The notes: generated by a model not told the origin, from the sequence alone. A stretch of 48,357 nt of DNA from Hyphomicrobiales bacterium (GCA_900472625.1 UCIT01000013.1:1-48357), one strand, 5' to 3'. Counted from the first letter of the stretch, positions 1 through 9,216 are shown. Translations and numbers: made by a program.

Positions 1-209
1 CCGTGCCATGAGGTTTTGCGTCTCACCCTCATATCACGCGCCGATCCCGCCTCGCCGGCACGCCTGCCGGTGTATCCGCGACGGGACGAGGGGATGATGG
101 CATGGGTTTTGGGGGTGGGGGATGAAATGTGAGGTGTGCCATTGATTTTCTTTGAGAAATGGCTTGCACTATCCGCAACAGTGCTGTTTCTGCAAAGCGC
201 CAGAAGCGG

Positions 210-641
210 TCATTGATAGCCAACAGTCTCTGCGATCTGGGCGTAATCATAGGAAGTCACTTCAAGGCGGTTCTCATCCGGGTCGAGGAAATAAAGCGAC
301 CATGAAAGCGCGTGGTCAACAACATCCTCCCTAGAAAGAACCTTTCCAGAGCGATGCGTTAATCGCAGGTTGGGCAACTCATTCATGAATGCAATGAATT
401 GTTCACCGGAAACCCGAAAAGCAATCGTTGCATCGCGTGAAAGAGCGCGGCAATCTCTTTGAAAAAGTGAAAGTGCGCGATTACCGTCCCCTGCACTGAG
501 TATCAGAGGACCATTTCTGTCGTCCGCCCAAGAGGCCAGTTCTTGGTCATGTACGAGGCCTAAAGTCCGTTGATACCAGTCCGCAGCAGCATCCCGGTCA
601 CGAACTTCGATGTGGACATGGTCAATTTTTAGGACTCTCAT
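210..641 (-). CDS. VOC-fold (glyoxalase/bleomycin-resistance/dioxygenase) family protein
   Basis: This 143-residue protein looks like a complete single VOC domain. It opens with IDHVHIEVRD, the usual first beta strand with a metal-ligand-like His, followed by AAADWYQRTLG. It ends with YFLDPDENRLEVTSYD, which carries the second-half Glu typical of the fold. VOC proteins bind a divalent metal and act as lyases, isomerases, dioxygenases or antibiotic-binding proteins, and nothing here identifies a substrate. The ATG at 641 has only a weak purine-rich ribosome site. Base composition is visibly more AT-rich than the genes from uvrB onward. The gene is divergent from the HAD hydrolase at 810. Confidence 0.8.
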   Translation of the reverse strand: MRVLKIDHVHIEVRDRDAAADWYQRTLGLVHDQELASWADDRNGPLILSAGDGNRALSLFQRDCRALSRDATIAFRVSGEQFIAFMNELPNLRLTHRSGKVLSREDVVDHALSWSLYFLDPDENRLEVTSYDYAQIAETVGYQ

Positions 642-809
642 CCCGATTGGCTCTCATTATATCGCGCTATGTGTAGCAAGTTTAAGGTCTAGCGCCACTC
701 ATTGTGGGCGTAGGGCGGAGTAAGTTCGACCACTTGCGCCAATAGCGGCCTTTGCGGCTGCCACAACATTGCTTGTCCTGCGGCAACAAACGGTAAGAGG
801 CAATCAAAC

Positions 810-1418
810 ATGATCAGCGCACTTATGGTCGACGTGGATGGCGTTTTGGTTGGCGGCCGTCCGAGAGATGGAAGGCCATGGGCATCGGGCATCGAAGATG
901 ATTTCGGATTCTCGGTCGAGCAGTTGCAACTAGAGTTTTTTGCTCCTTACTGGAACAACATCATCGTCGGCCGGTCAACTCTGGATCGCTATTTGAAGCC
1001 GGTACTCGCCGAGATAGCGCCGCATCTGCGCTATGAAGATTTCGTCGCTTATTGGTTCGAAAACGACGCTCGGCTCAATAATGATCTGCTGGAACAACTG
1101 GATCAGCAGCGCAGGTCTGGGAGACGCGTTTATCTGGCTACGAACCAAGAACACGCTCGCGCCGCCCACCTGATGGAAGTCCTTGGATTGGGTAGCCGGT
1201 GTGACGGAATTTATTACTCGGCAGCATTGGGGTGTAGAAAGCCGGACAAAGCTTTCTTCGACAAAGTTAGCGCTTTATCGGGCTTTCAAACAGATCAGTT
1301 GCTATTGATCGATGATACCCCTGCGAATGTAACTGCCGCGCAAGCATCAGGCTGGAACGCAATCATCTGGTCTGACGGGTGCACGTTGGAAGCGGCGATG
1401 AGAAACTTCGATCCCTAA
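810..1418 (+). CDS. HAD-superfamily hydrolase
   Basis: The 202-residue protein has the four HAD motifs in order. Motif I is MVDVDGVLV, with nucleophile Asp8 and acid/base Asp10. Motif II is YLATNQE, motif III is the Lys of CRKPDKAFF, and motif IV is LLIDDTPANV. The alpha-helical insert between motifs I and II suggests a subfamily I (haloacid dehalogenase/phosphatase-like) enzyme. The substrate is unknown. An AGAGG lies about ten bases before the ATG. Codon use is less GC-biased than in neighbouring uvrB, as for the divergent VOC gene, so the two may have been acquired together. It ends about 30 bp from the uvrB stop, convergently. Confidence 0.85.
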   Translation: MISALMVDVDGVLVGGRPRDGRPWASGIEDDFGFSVEQLQLEFFAPYWNNIIVGRSTLDRYLKPVLAEIAPHLRYEDFVAYWFENDARLNNDLLEQLDQQRRSGRRVYLATNQEHARAAHLMEVLGLGSRCDGIYYSAALGCRKPDKAFFDKVSALSGFQTDQLLLIDDTPANVTAAQASGWNAIIWSDGCTLEAAMRNFDP

Positions 1419-1448
1419 TGACTGCAATGGGTCGAAATAAGACGCCCT

Positions 1449-4388
1449 CTACCGCCCCGGCCGCCCGGTCTTGCCTTTCGTCCGCTTCTGCCGCTTCACA
1501 TCCCCCGCATCCTCATAGCTCCCGACGCCGGCCTTGCCGCGCACCAGTGGGCGCGGGTCGTCGCGGGCTTCGCCGATCTCCGGCAGGCCCTCGAGCAGCG
1601 GCGAGAAGCGCTTGGTGCTTTTGGCGGCGTCCGGCTTGGCGGGCAGGGCGCCGGTGACAGGCTTTTCGGTGCGGCCGACGGTCATTTCGTCGAGGTCGTT
1701 CTTGCGGAAGGTGCGGGCAGGGACTGATGTGTCGGTGCCGGGGCCCATGTCGTCGAGGGTGGGTTTCTGGAAGAGAGGTTTGGCGTTCGCGGCTTTCCCC
1801 TCCCCAACCCTCCCCACAGGGGGGAGGGAGTTCGTTGCGGTTGAGCCTGGGTTGAGGGATTCTTTCGTCGCCTTGGCGTTGCGCTTGATGCCTTCCATCG
1901 CCTTGGATTCCTCCCTGGCCATCGGGTCGTCCATGATGGCGAGTTCGGTGGCCTTGAGGCGTTTGATTTCGTCGCGCAGGCGGGCGGCTTTTTCGAAGTC
2001 GAGGTCGGCGGCGGCGTCGCGCATGGATTTTTCCAGCGCGTTGAGATGGGTCTGCAGGTTGGCGCCCACCAGATTGCCGCCGTCGGCGAAGCCCTTGCCC
2101 GAAGCGCCCGAGATGTCGGCGCGGACGTGGTCGCGCTCGTAGACGCTGTCGAGAATGTCGGAGATCTTCGCCTTCACCGATTCCGGGGTGATGCCATGCT
2201 CGGTGTTGTAGGCCACCTGCTTCTCGCGGCGGCGGCTGGTTTCCTCCATCGCCCGCTTCATCGATCCCGTGATGTTGTCGGCATAGAGGATGACCTTGCC
2301 GTCAACGTTACGCGCCGCACGGCCGATCGTCTGTACGAGGGACGTCTCCGAGCGCAAAAAGCCTTCCTTGTCGGCGTCGAGGATGGCGACGAAGCCGCAT
2401 TCGGGAATGTCGAGGCCTTCGCGGAGCAGGTTGATGCCGACGAGGACGTCGAAGGCGCCGAGGCGGAGATCGCGGATGATCTCGATGCGCTCCAGCGTGT
2501 CGATGTCCGAGTGCATGTAGCGGACGCGGACGCCCTGCTCGTGCAGATATTCGGTGAGGTCCTCGGCCATGCGCTTGGTCAGCACGGTGCACAGCGTGCG
2601 GTAGCCCTTGGCGGCGGTCTCGCGGATTTCGCCGAGCACGTCATCGACCTGGCTGCGGGCCGAGCGGACCTCGACCGGCGGATCGATCAGGCCGGTCGGG
2701 CGGATCACCTGTTCGGCGAAGACGCCGCCGGACTGGTCCATTTCCCATCCACCGGGGGTGGCCGAGACGGCGACGGTGTCGGGGCGCATCGCGTCCCATT
2801 CCTCGAAGCGCAGGGGCCGGTTGTCCATGCAGGACGGCAGGCGGAAGCCGTATTCGGCCAGCGTCGCCTTGCGCCTGAAGTCGCCCCGGTACATGCCGCC
2901 GATCTGCGGCACGGTGACGTGGCTTTCGTCGAGGAACAGCAGGGCGTTGTCGGGAATGTATTCGAACAGCGTCGGCGGCGGCTCGCCGGGGGTGCGGCCG
3001 GTGAGATAGCGCGAATAGTTCTCGATGCCGGCGCAGGAGCCGGTCGCCTCCAGCATCTCGATATCGTAGCGGGTGCGCTGCTCCAGGCGCTGGGCCTCCA
3101 AGAGGCGGCCGGCCTTTTCGAGCTCGGCGAGGCGCAGGCGCAGCTCTTCCTTGATCGACTTGATGGCGCCGTTCAGTGTCGGGCGCGGGGTGACATAGTG
3201 GCTGTTGGCGTAAATCTTGACGCTTTTCAGGTCGCCGGTCTTCTGGCCGGTCAGCGGGTCGAACTCGGTGATGCTGTCGATCTCGTCGCCGAACATCGAG
3301 ATGCGCCAGGCGGCATCCTCCAAGTGGGCCGGGAACAGCTCGATGGTATCCCCGCGCACGCGAAAAGAGCCGCGGACGAAGTTGATGTCCTGGCGCTTGT
3401 ATTGCTGGGCGACGAGGTCGGCGAGCAGCTGGCGCTGGTCCAGCCGGTCGCCGACCGTCATCTGGAAGGTCATGGCGGTGTAGGTCTCGACCGAGCCGAT
3501 ACCGTAGATGCAGGAGACCGAGGCGACGATGATGCAGTCGTCGCGCTCGAGCAGCGAGCGGGTGGCGGAGTGGCGCATGCGGTCGATCTGCTCGTTGATC
3601 GAACTTTCCTTCTCGATGAAGGTGTCGGAGCGCGGCACATAGGCTTCCGGCTGGTAATAGTCGTAGTAGCTGACGAAATATTCCACCGCATTGTCGGGGA
3701 AGAAGTTCTTGAATTCGCTGTAGAGCTGCGCCGCCAGCGTCTTGTTCGGCGCCAGGATGACGGCCGGGCGCTGGGTGGCCTCGATCACCTTGGCCATGGT
3801 GAAGGTCTTGCCGGAGCCGGTGACGCCCAGCAGCACCTGGCTGCGGTCGCCGTTCTCCAGGCCCTCGACGAGGTCCTTGATGGCGGTCGGCTGGTCGCCG
3901 GCGGGTTCATAGTCGGAGACCATGCGGATCTCGATGCCGCCTTCGGATTTCGGCGGCCGGGCCGGACGGTGCGGCGTCCACATCTTACCGTCCTTGAACA
4001 GCGGATTGCCGCTCTCGATCAGCGCCGAGAGGGCTTCCACCGTGGCGGTGACGGCGGTGCCGGCCTTCAGTTCGGCGGCTTCCTCCAGCGTCGTGTCCAT
4101 GCCGGACACCGGGTTGAGGCCGGCGGCGGCGCGGGTCTTCGGGTCGGTCGAGCCGCCCATCGACGTTCCTCTGGCGGATTTGGAGGCGGCGATCTCCACC
4201 TTCTTGCGGTGCTTGCCGGCCTTCGAGGCGATCTGCCGCTGGGTCTCGACACCGGATGCCTCCGCATCGGCCTCCAGCTGCTTCACCCAATCGGCGACGG
4301 AACCCTCGAGCGGGGCACCTTCGAAACCGGATTGGGGAGTTTCCGCGAAACCATCGGGGGCGGGGGACTTTTTCGGAGATCTGGCCAT
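1449..4388 (-). CDS. uvrB: UvrABC excision nuclease subunit B
   Basis: UvrB is the damage-verifying helicase-like subunit of nucleotide excision repair, working with UvrA and then UvrC. The 979-residue product has Walker A GVTGSGKT near residues 188-195, the beta-hairpin region [12 protein letters not shown], the DESH box, helicase motifs ending in GRAARN, and a C-terminal UVR motif ([17 protein letters not shown]) that contacts UvrC. Compared with a roughly 670-residue E. coli-type UvrB it has about 150 extra N-terminal residues before [12 protein letters not shown] and about 170 basic, low-complexity C-terminal residues. The start was set at MARSPKK. An upstream ATG at 4538 is in frame but lies next to a palindromic repeat, and its 50 extra residues look non-coding. 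A second repeat lies in frame near the 3' end (see 1796-1831). Confidence 0.95.
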   Translation of the reverse strand: MARSPKKSPAPDGFAETPQSGFEGAPLEGSVADWVKQLEADAEASGVETQRQIASKAGKHRKKVEIAASKSARGTSMGGSTDPKTRAAAGLNPVSGMDTTLEEAAELKAGTAVTATVEALSALIESGNPLFKDGKMWTPHRPARPPKSEGGIEIRMVSDYEPAGDQPTAIKDLVEGLENGDRSQVLLGVTGSGKTFTMAKVIEATQRPAVILAPNKTLAAQLYSEFKNFFPDNAVEYFVSYYDYYQPEAYVPRSDTFIEKESSINEQIDRMRHSATRSLLERDDCIIVASVSCIYGIGSVETYTAMTFQMTVGDRLDQRQLLADLVAQQYKRQDINFVRGSFRVRGDTIELFPAHLEDAAWRISMFGDEIDSITEFDPLTGQKTGDLKSVKIYANSHYVTPRPTLNGAIKSIKEELRLRLAELEKAGRLLEAQRLEQRTRYDIEMLEATGSCAGIENYSRYLTGRTPGEPPPTLFEYIPDNALLFLDESHVTVPQIGGMYRGDFRRKATLAEYGFRLPSCMDNRPLRFEEWDAMRPDTVAVSATPGGWEMDQSGGVFAEQVIRPTGLIDPPVEVRSARSQVDDVLGEIRETAAKGYRTLCTVLTKRMAEDLTEYLHEQGVRVRYMHSDIDTLERIEIIRDLRLGAFDVLVGINLLREGLDIPECGFVAILDADKEGFLRSETSLVQTIGRAARNVDGKVILYADNITGSMKRAMEETSRRREKQVAYNTEHGITPESVKAKISDILDSVYERDHVRADISGASGKGFADGGNLVGANLQTHLNALEKSMRDAAADLDFEKAARLRDEIKRLKATELAIMDDPMAREESKAMEGIKRNAKATKESLNPGSTATNSLPPVGRVGEGKAANAKPLFQKPTLDDMGPGTDTSVPARTFRKNDLDEMTVGRTEKPVTGALPAKPDAAKSTKRFSPLLEGLPEIGEARDDPRPLVRGKAGVGSYEDAGDVKRQKRTKGKTGRPGR
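1796..1831. repeat. GC-rich palindromic repeat inside uvrB
   Basis: CCCTCCCC at 1808-1815 pairs with GGGGAGGG at 1821-1828 across a five-base loop, flanked by more C-run/G-run sequence. This resembles the short 'CCCTCCCC...GGGGAGGG' interspersed palindrome scattered through many Rhizobiales genomes, recalled from general knowledge and not searched. Here it is read as coding, giving roughly [13 protein letters not shown] in the UvrB C-terminal tail. Confidence 0.6.
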
Positions 4389-4694
4389 GGCCGGAATATG
4401 GAGAGAGTCACGGCGAAATGGAAGAGGGGAAGAGTACAAAAGGGAAACGGATTTTGTGGTGGGACGTTCCCGCGCGGGATGCGCGACGTCGCTGCCGGTA
4501 GGGTGAGTGATCGGATACGGATCTGGACGGTCCCGCATCCTCCCTCATTCTCGCCCTTGTGGCGGGAATCCAGCGCGGTCACGTCCGTGACCGCGGTAGA
4601 CTCCTTTCACATGGACCGGAATGAGGGGCGGATGGGCGCGTGCGGCAGTCTTCTCGCGCCCAACCGACCATTCCACAAACCATTCCTGTGTGCG
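4389..4694. other. Intergenic region between uvrB and the peroxidase pseudogene
   Basis: These 306 bp hold no credible gene. The part next to uvrB is its leader. The centre, 4542-4627, is a RIME-like palindromic repeat described separately. No clear sigma-70 promoter or SOS box (GTTC-N7-GTTC) was found before uvrB. Confidence 0.5.
4542..4627. repeat. RIME-like mosaic palindromic element
   Basis: The element is bounded by a 9-bp inverted repeat, CCCTCATTC (4542-4550) and GAATGAGGG (4619-4627). Inside are two hairpins. The first is ATTCTCGCC/GGCGGGAAT (4547-4555/4561-4569, one mismatch). The second is a perfect 10-bp stem CGCGGTCACG/CGTGACCGCG (4574-4583/4586-4595) with a two-base gap. Size, double-palindrome layout and intergenic position fit the Rhizobium-specific intergenic mosaic element type. 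Family membership is an inference. Confidence 0.65.
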
Positions 4695-6119
4695 CTACAA
4701 GCTCCGCAGGAACGCCAGGGACGGCATGAAGAAATATTCGCCGCCTTTCATCGTCACCGCCTGCGGCGTCGCCGTGGTGGTTGATATGGTCGAGCCGCCC
4801 CAGGCGACCGGACAGTGGATGTCGGGGCGCGGGGTGGGGCTCTGGCCGATCACCAGGTCGAGGCCCGGCGCGCCGGCGCCCGGTGGCACGCGGGGGAAGC
4901 CCGGATTGTTGGCCCATGTCGATTGCGCGAACTCGAACTGCTGGGCGATATCCGCGTTGAAGGCCATGAACAGCAGGCCGACATCCTTGCTCGGCTTGTT
5001 CTCGATGCGGCCGTCATTCGGCTGGTCGGTGCGCACGCCATAGGTCTGGCCGCGCCGCGCCATGATGTGGTGCCGTTCGTTTTCCACTGGTTCGAAGCCG
5101 CCGGAGCCGCGCGGATTGACCTTGCGGATATGGGCGAAGAACGGACACTACGCGCCGTTCGGGTCGCTGTCGTAGTCGAAGTCGTTGGGCACGGGATGGT
5201 GGCTGCCGTCGGCGAACTGGGCGGTCAGCGGCGTGCCGTCCTCGAAGCGGCCGACCAGCATGGCCCCGGCGCGCTCGGCGTCGTCGCCCTTGAGGTGCAA
5301 GCGGCGGGCCAGCGCCTTCTCCTCCTTCTTGAACAGCTTGACGTTCTGCTCGAGCTTGCGGAACACGAAATAGCTGCCGAAGTGTCTGGTCGGATCGGGG
5401 GCGGCGGTGTCCGGTACGATCACCCGGTCGAGACCGAAGGCCGGATCCCAGTTGCCGGTGCCGTCGGTGGTCAATCGCTCGTCGTCGATCTCCTCGGTGA
5501 GGAACAGCGGCTGGCTGCGGCCGTCGACATAGCCGAAATGCTCGATGCCGTCGCCGTTGCTGTTGTGCAGGCCGTGGCCCTTCTCCTTGCCGAGGATGGT
5601 GACGCCGTGGGCGCCGTCGATCAGGTGGTGCACGGCGGTGAGCGCCTTGTTGCGGGTGCCGGACATCTGGTCGCCGACCAGCACGACGGCGTGGATGACG
5701 CCGCGCAGATGCGGGTCCCAGGCGGCGGGGGCGGGGTCGTTGAGCGTTGCGTTCTGCATGCCGGTGCGGAACGACGGATCCGGCGGCACCTTCGGGTCGG
5801 GGATCTGCAGGAAGGCGTAGCCTGTACTGGTGATGCCGACGCCGACATAGGGCGTGCCCTTCTTGCCTGTCGCCTTGAAGGCCTTGACCTCCTGCAGGTG
5901 GGTTTTCGCGGATTTCAGCAGCGGCGCCGCCGCCGGTGTCTGCGTCAGCGATTTCAGGAAGGCTTTGGCGCCGGCGGGATCGGTGAATTTCAGGAACAGG
6001 ATCGTCAGGAATTCGCGCGTGTGCGCCTTGACGATATTGGGCTGCAGCTCGTCGAGCATGACGGCGGCGTCGCCGACGGCATTCTCCCACGAGATCGGTT
6101 GTGTCCTGTCGAAAGGCAT
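4695..6119 (-). pseudogene. Dyp-type heme peroxidase, interrupted by an in-frame TAG
   Basis: Dyp peroxidases use heme and hydrogen peroxide to oxidise dyes, phenols and lignin-like compounds. One reading frame from 6119 to 4695 (474 codons plus stop) encodes a full long-type enzyme, except that codon 324 is TAG (5150-5148). The 323 residues before it include the GXXDG signature (FGYVDGRSQP) with the catalytic Asp. The residues after it begin CPFFAHIRKVNPRG, whose His is the expected proximal heme ligand, and continue for about 150 well-conserved residues. The start ATG has a strong GGAGGAG six bases upstream. No frameshift is present, so a single base change (for example from AAG, CAG or GAG) explains the break. 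It is either a recent pseudogene, a sequencing error, or unusual read-through. The truncated product would lack the heme ligand. Confidence 0.85.
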
Positions 6120-6626
6120 GGCTTCTCCTCCACGGGGCTGGTCGGCCTAGGATGTAAGCGCGGAATGCGGAATCTGTTTAGACCGACAATTGAATTGCGG
6201 ATGTCATGCAATGTGTCTCAGGTCTGATGCTGTCTCTTGCGGGCAAGCAGTATCGTCGCCGTCAGTCCTCTGACGCGCGGTTGCCGGTTCCGGCGAAATC
6301 TATTTGTGCTTGCTTCCCTCGGTTGCATATGCAACTTAGCATATGTATCTCATATTTTTGCTTTTCCCGCAATAACTATTTAGAACCAGCCGCTTGGCGG
6401 AAAATTTTGCTCCAAAATGAAACGGACTCTTGCCGCGTGCTGGTCGGTGTCGCGGTGGCCGCTGTTTCGCGATCACGACAAATGTGATGGAACAAGGACA
6501 GTAGGGCTGACGTTTTTGACGCGCTGCCTCACCTCAGCGTTGAACCCGCCCGTTTCAGGGCTCGCCTCTCTTCGACGGCATCCGGAATCCCCCGCCTCGC
6601 CGCCGCTTTCGGACGGAGGATCCGTG
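6120..6626. other. Divergent regulatory region, peroxidase / MFS transporter
   Basis: This 507-bp stretch separates two divergent genes. It holds the AT-rich segment at about 6290-6400 with the palindrome at 6322-6335, but no gene with convincing coding character. The open frame running upstream of the MFS start from 6417 has no ribosome site and no membrane-protein character. Confidence 0.5.
6322..6335. promoter_or_regulatory. Perfect 14-bp palindrome, candidate operator
   Basis: GTTGCATATGCAAC is a perfect palindrome in the most AT-rich part of the divergent intergenic region. A partial copy (GCATATG) follows at about 6339-6345. Size and symmetry suit a dimeric regulator such as a MarR-family protein. 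No such regulator is encoded next door. Confidence 0.4.
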
Positions 6627-7877
6627 ATGTCCGCATTGGAAAGCCTGCGCCGGCTGACGCCGCAGCAGCGCAACACCGTCATCGCCAGCTATCTCGGCTG
6701 GACGCTTGATGCCTTCGATTTCTTCATACTCGTGTTCGTTCTCAAATATATTGCCGAGGAGTTCCACACCGACATTCCTGCCGTGTCGGTGGCGATCCTG
6801 TTGACGCTGGCGATGCGGCCGGTGGGCGCGCTGCTCTTCGGCCTCGCGTCGGACAAATATGGACGGCGGATCACCTTGATGGTGAACGTGCTGCTCTATT
6901 CGGTCTTCGAATTCCTGACCGGTTTCTCCACGGGGCTCACCATGTTCGTGGTGCTGCGCGCACTCTACGGCATTGCCATGGGCGGCGAGTGGGGCGTCGG
7001 CGCCTCGCTGGTCATGGAGACCGTGCCGGAGGAAAGCCGCGGCATCGTTTCCGGCATCCTGCAAGCCGGCTATCCCTCGGGCTACCTGCTGGCTTCGATC
7101 GCGTTCTTCCTGCTGTTTCCTGTCATCGGTTGGCGCGGCATGTTCTTCGTCGGCGCGGCTCCGGCGCTGCTGGTGCTCTATATCAGGCGCAGCGTCGAGG
7201 AGAGCCCGGCGTTCCTCAAGCAGCAGAAGCAGGGGCGGCGGCCGTTCCTGACGGTGCTGCGCGAGAATATCCCGCTGTTCGTCTGGTCGGTGCTGCTGAT
7301 GACAGCGTTCAACTTCTTCAGCCATGGCACGCAGGATCTCTATCCGACGTTCCTGGAAACGCAGCGCAACTATGACAGCTACACCACCGGCGCCATCGCC
7401 ATCGTCTACAATATCGGTGCAATCTGCGGCGGGCTGTTCTTCGGTGCGTTGTCGCAGCGGATCGGGCGGAAAAAGGCGATCGTCATCGCGGCGCTGATTG
7501 CCGTGCCGGTGGCGCCGCTGTGGGTCTATGCGCCGGGTCCGGTGCTGCTGGCCATCGGTGCCTTCCTGATGCAGTTCTTCGTGCAGGGCGCCTGGGGCAT
7601 CGTGCCGGTGCACCTGAACGAGCTGTCGCCGGACGAGGTTCGCAGCACCTTTCCCGGCTTCGCCTATCAGCTCGGCAACCTGCTCGCCTCGGGCAACGCG
7701 ACCATCCAGTCGGCGCTCGCTGCCCACTGGAGCGGCGACTATGCCTATGCCCTGCTGATCGTCGCTGGCATCGTGGCGATCGTGGTCGCCGCGCTGGCAG
7801 GGTTCGGCTACGAGAAAAAGGATGTGCGCTTCGGCTCGGAGGATGCCGGAGAGCCGCACCGCGCGATGCGCGCGTGA
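6627..7877 (+). CDS. MFS transporter, sialic-acid/aromatic-acid-permease-like
   Basis: This 416-residue inner-membrane protein has about 12 predicted hydrophobic segments. The N-terminal SYLGWTLDAFDFFILVFVL is typical of the metabolite:H+ symporter branch (NanT, MhpT, benzoate and lactate permease types). The cytoplasmic loop motif A is present as GLASDKYGRR and is repeated in part as GALSQRIGRKK in the second half. It is predicted to import a small organic acid by proton symport, but the substrate cannot be told. The start at 6627 follows GGAGGA by six bases. An in-frame GTG lies one codon earlier. A strong hairpin follows the stop at once. Confidence 0.85.
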   Translation: MSALESLRRLTPQQRNTVIASYLGWTLDAFDFFILVFVLKYIAEEFHTDIPAVSVAILLTLAMRPVGALLFGLASDKYGRRITLMVNVLLYSVFEFLTGFSTGLTMFVVLRALYGIAMGGEWGVGASLVMETVPEESRGIVSGILQAGYPSGYLLASIAFFLLFPVIGWRGMFFVGAAPALLVLYIRRSVEESPAFLKQQKQGRRPFLTVLRENIPLFVWSVLLMTAFNFFSHGTQDLYPTFLETQRNYDSYTTGAIAIVYNIGAICGGLFFGALSQRIGRKKAIVIAALIAVPVAPLWVYAPGPVLLAIGAFLMQFFVQGAWGIVPVHLNELSPDEVRSTFPGFAYQLGNLLASGNATIQSALAAHWSGDYAYALLIVAGIVAIVVAALAGFGYEKKDVRFGSEDAGEPHRAMRA

Positions 7878-7880
7878 GCG

Positions 7881-7910
7881 GCAAGGGGCGGCCTCGTTGC
7901 CGCCCCTTGC
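7881..7910 (+). terminator. Hairpin after the MFS gene
   Basis: A perfect 12-bp stem (7881-7892 with 7899-7910, arms GCAAGGGGCGGC/GCCGCCCCTTGC) and a six-base loop begin three bases after the stop codon. No T-run follows, so it may act as an RNA-stabilising or partial terminator and not a classical intrinsic one. Confidence 0.55.
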
Positions 7911-8037
7911 ACCAATCGGCGGCGCGATGTATCCCGCTTGCGGTGGATGTTCTCCACCTGAGGTAGGTTTTCCGTTCGCTGGTTGTCCGGCGTCTTTCAG
8001 TCGGGTCGCATCGGGTATTGCGTCGCGGCAGCAGAGC

Positions 8038-9216
8038 TTGATTGGTTTCGCCGTGAATTTCGCCTTTATGCTGCCGGTCATGATGCTGACCTTCGGCTGC
8101 ACTTTTCTGGTGGTGGCCAGGTTCGGTTCGCGTGAGGCGCGCCACTGGGCGCTGGGGTTCCTGTCTGCCGCGGTTGCCTTCGCCGTGCCAATGCTGTTCT
8201 CGAAAGCGCCGATCCCGCTGCAGGCAATGAGCGCTGACGCGTTGTTCTTGCTGGCATTCTACGGCTATAGCGGCGCATTGCTGGCGCGTTTTCGCCGTCC
8301 GCCGAGCATTCGGCTGCGCGCGATCTTCTGCGCGGTCGCCTATGCCGGGCTGGCTTATGCCGTGCTGGTGCTGCAGAGCCTGCCGGCCGAGCTGATGATC
8401 AGCGATATCGCCTGCTCAGCCCTGCTGATTTTCGCGATCGGCGCCTGCGTGCACGAGGCGCGGCAACCGATTGACCGGATTTTGCTCGGCGTGGCATCGC
8501 TGATCGTCGTGGAGACAATCGTTCGCAACGTCGTGCTGTTGGCGGTTTTTGCGCCGGAAGGCGGGCTCGAGAGCTTTGGTGATTCGACTTATGCGTTTGT
8601 GATGCAGGCCGGGGCGTCGGTGATTGCACTCCTCTTCGCGCTGTCGGCGCTGGCCGCGACGACGCTCGATACGGTGGCGCAGTATCGCGATGCCGCGGAG
8701 CGGGATTCACTGACCGGGCTGCTCAACCGCCGCGGCTTCGAGGAGACGGCTCGACGGCTGACGCTGCGCGGCGCGCTGCATGGGGCCGTCATCCTGTGCG
8801 ATATCGATCACTTCAAGCGGATCAACGACCTGATGGGACATGCGGCCGGCGATGCCGTCATTGCCGGTCTTGCCGATCTCCTGCGGCAACGGCTGCCGGC
8901 GGGCGCATTCGCGGCCCGGTTCGGCGGCGAGGAATTCGTGGCCTTCGTGCCCGGCGCCACACTCGCCGACGGCGGCAAGTTCGCCAATGCGATCCGTCTG
9001 GCATTTTCGGCGGCCGATCGGCCGGAGCTTGCGGGCGTGGGCAAGATCACGGCCAGCTTCGGCGTCGCGGCGGTCGCGCACGGCGATCCGTCGCTCAGTG
9101 ACAATATCGGGCGGGCCGACGCGGCGCTCTATGCCGCCAAGGATGCGGGGCGCAATCGGGTGATGCTCGAGGGCACGCCGGCGCTGGAAGCGCCGGCCAT
9201 TCATGTGGCGTCTTAG
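8038..9216 (+). CDS. Membrane-bound diguanylate cyclase (GGDEF domain)
   Basis: The protein makes cyclic di-GMP from two GTP. About 190 N-terminal residues form six or so hydrophobic segments with no recognised sensor domain. A GGDEF domain follows, with the substrate region DSLTGLLNRRGF, ILCDIDHFKRINDLMGHAAG, and the active-site loop FGGEEF near residues 296-300. The intact GGEEF predicts activity. The RxxD inhibitory site that normally sits five residues before it is absent (PAGA occupies that place), so product inhibition at the I-site is unlikely. The start is uncertain. TTG at 8038 preserves the first membrane segment, ATG 8068 would trim it, and an ATG at 7927 would add a non-hydrophobic leader. 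Its TAG overlaps the stop of the convergent MFS gene. Confidence 0.85.
   Translation: MIGFAVNFAFMLPVMMLTFGCTFLVVARFGSREARHWALGFLSAAVAFAVPMLFSKAPIPLQAMSADALFLLAFYGYSGALLARFRRPPSIRLRAIFCAVAYAGLAYAVLVLQSLPAELMISDIACSALLIFAIGACVHEARQPIDRILLGVASLIVVETIVRNVVLLAVFAPEGGLESFGDSTYAFVMQAGASVIALLFALSALAATTLDTVAQYRDAAERDSLTGLLNRRGFEETARRLTLRGALHGAVILCDIDHFKRINDLMGHAAGDAVIAGLADLLRQRLPAGAFAARFGGEEFVAFVPGATLADGGKFANAIRLAFSAADRPELAGVGKITASFGVAAVAHGDPSLSDNIGRADAALYAAKDAGRNRVMLEGTPALEAPAIHVAS

Noticed and set aside
55..70. Short hairpin CCGGCA/TGCCGG at the left edge
   Set aside because: A 6-bp stem in GC-rich DNA without a T-run or adjacent gene end is not informative.
29..250. 73-codon open frame at the left edge, minus strand
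   Set aside because: Pro/Arg-rich tail, no ribosome site, and overlap with the end of the VOC gene.
4389..4538. Upstream extension of uvrB to an ATG at 4538
   Set aside because: The added residues look non-coding, no ribosome site is present, and the extension runs up to the repeat element.
4389..4540. LexA/SOS box before uvrB
   Set aside because: No GTTC-N7-GTTC arrangement was found. A lone GTTC near 4465 has no partner at the right spacing.
2046..4784. 912-codon open frame antisense to uvrB
   Set aside because: It mirrors uvrB in a GC-rich sequence, has low-complexity Ala/Gly/Arg/Asp composition and no domain. It is a codon-bias shadow.
5014..6090. Alternative long open frame over the peroxidase
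   Set aside because: Arg-rich translation without domain similarity. The peroxidase frame explains the sequence despite its TAG.
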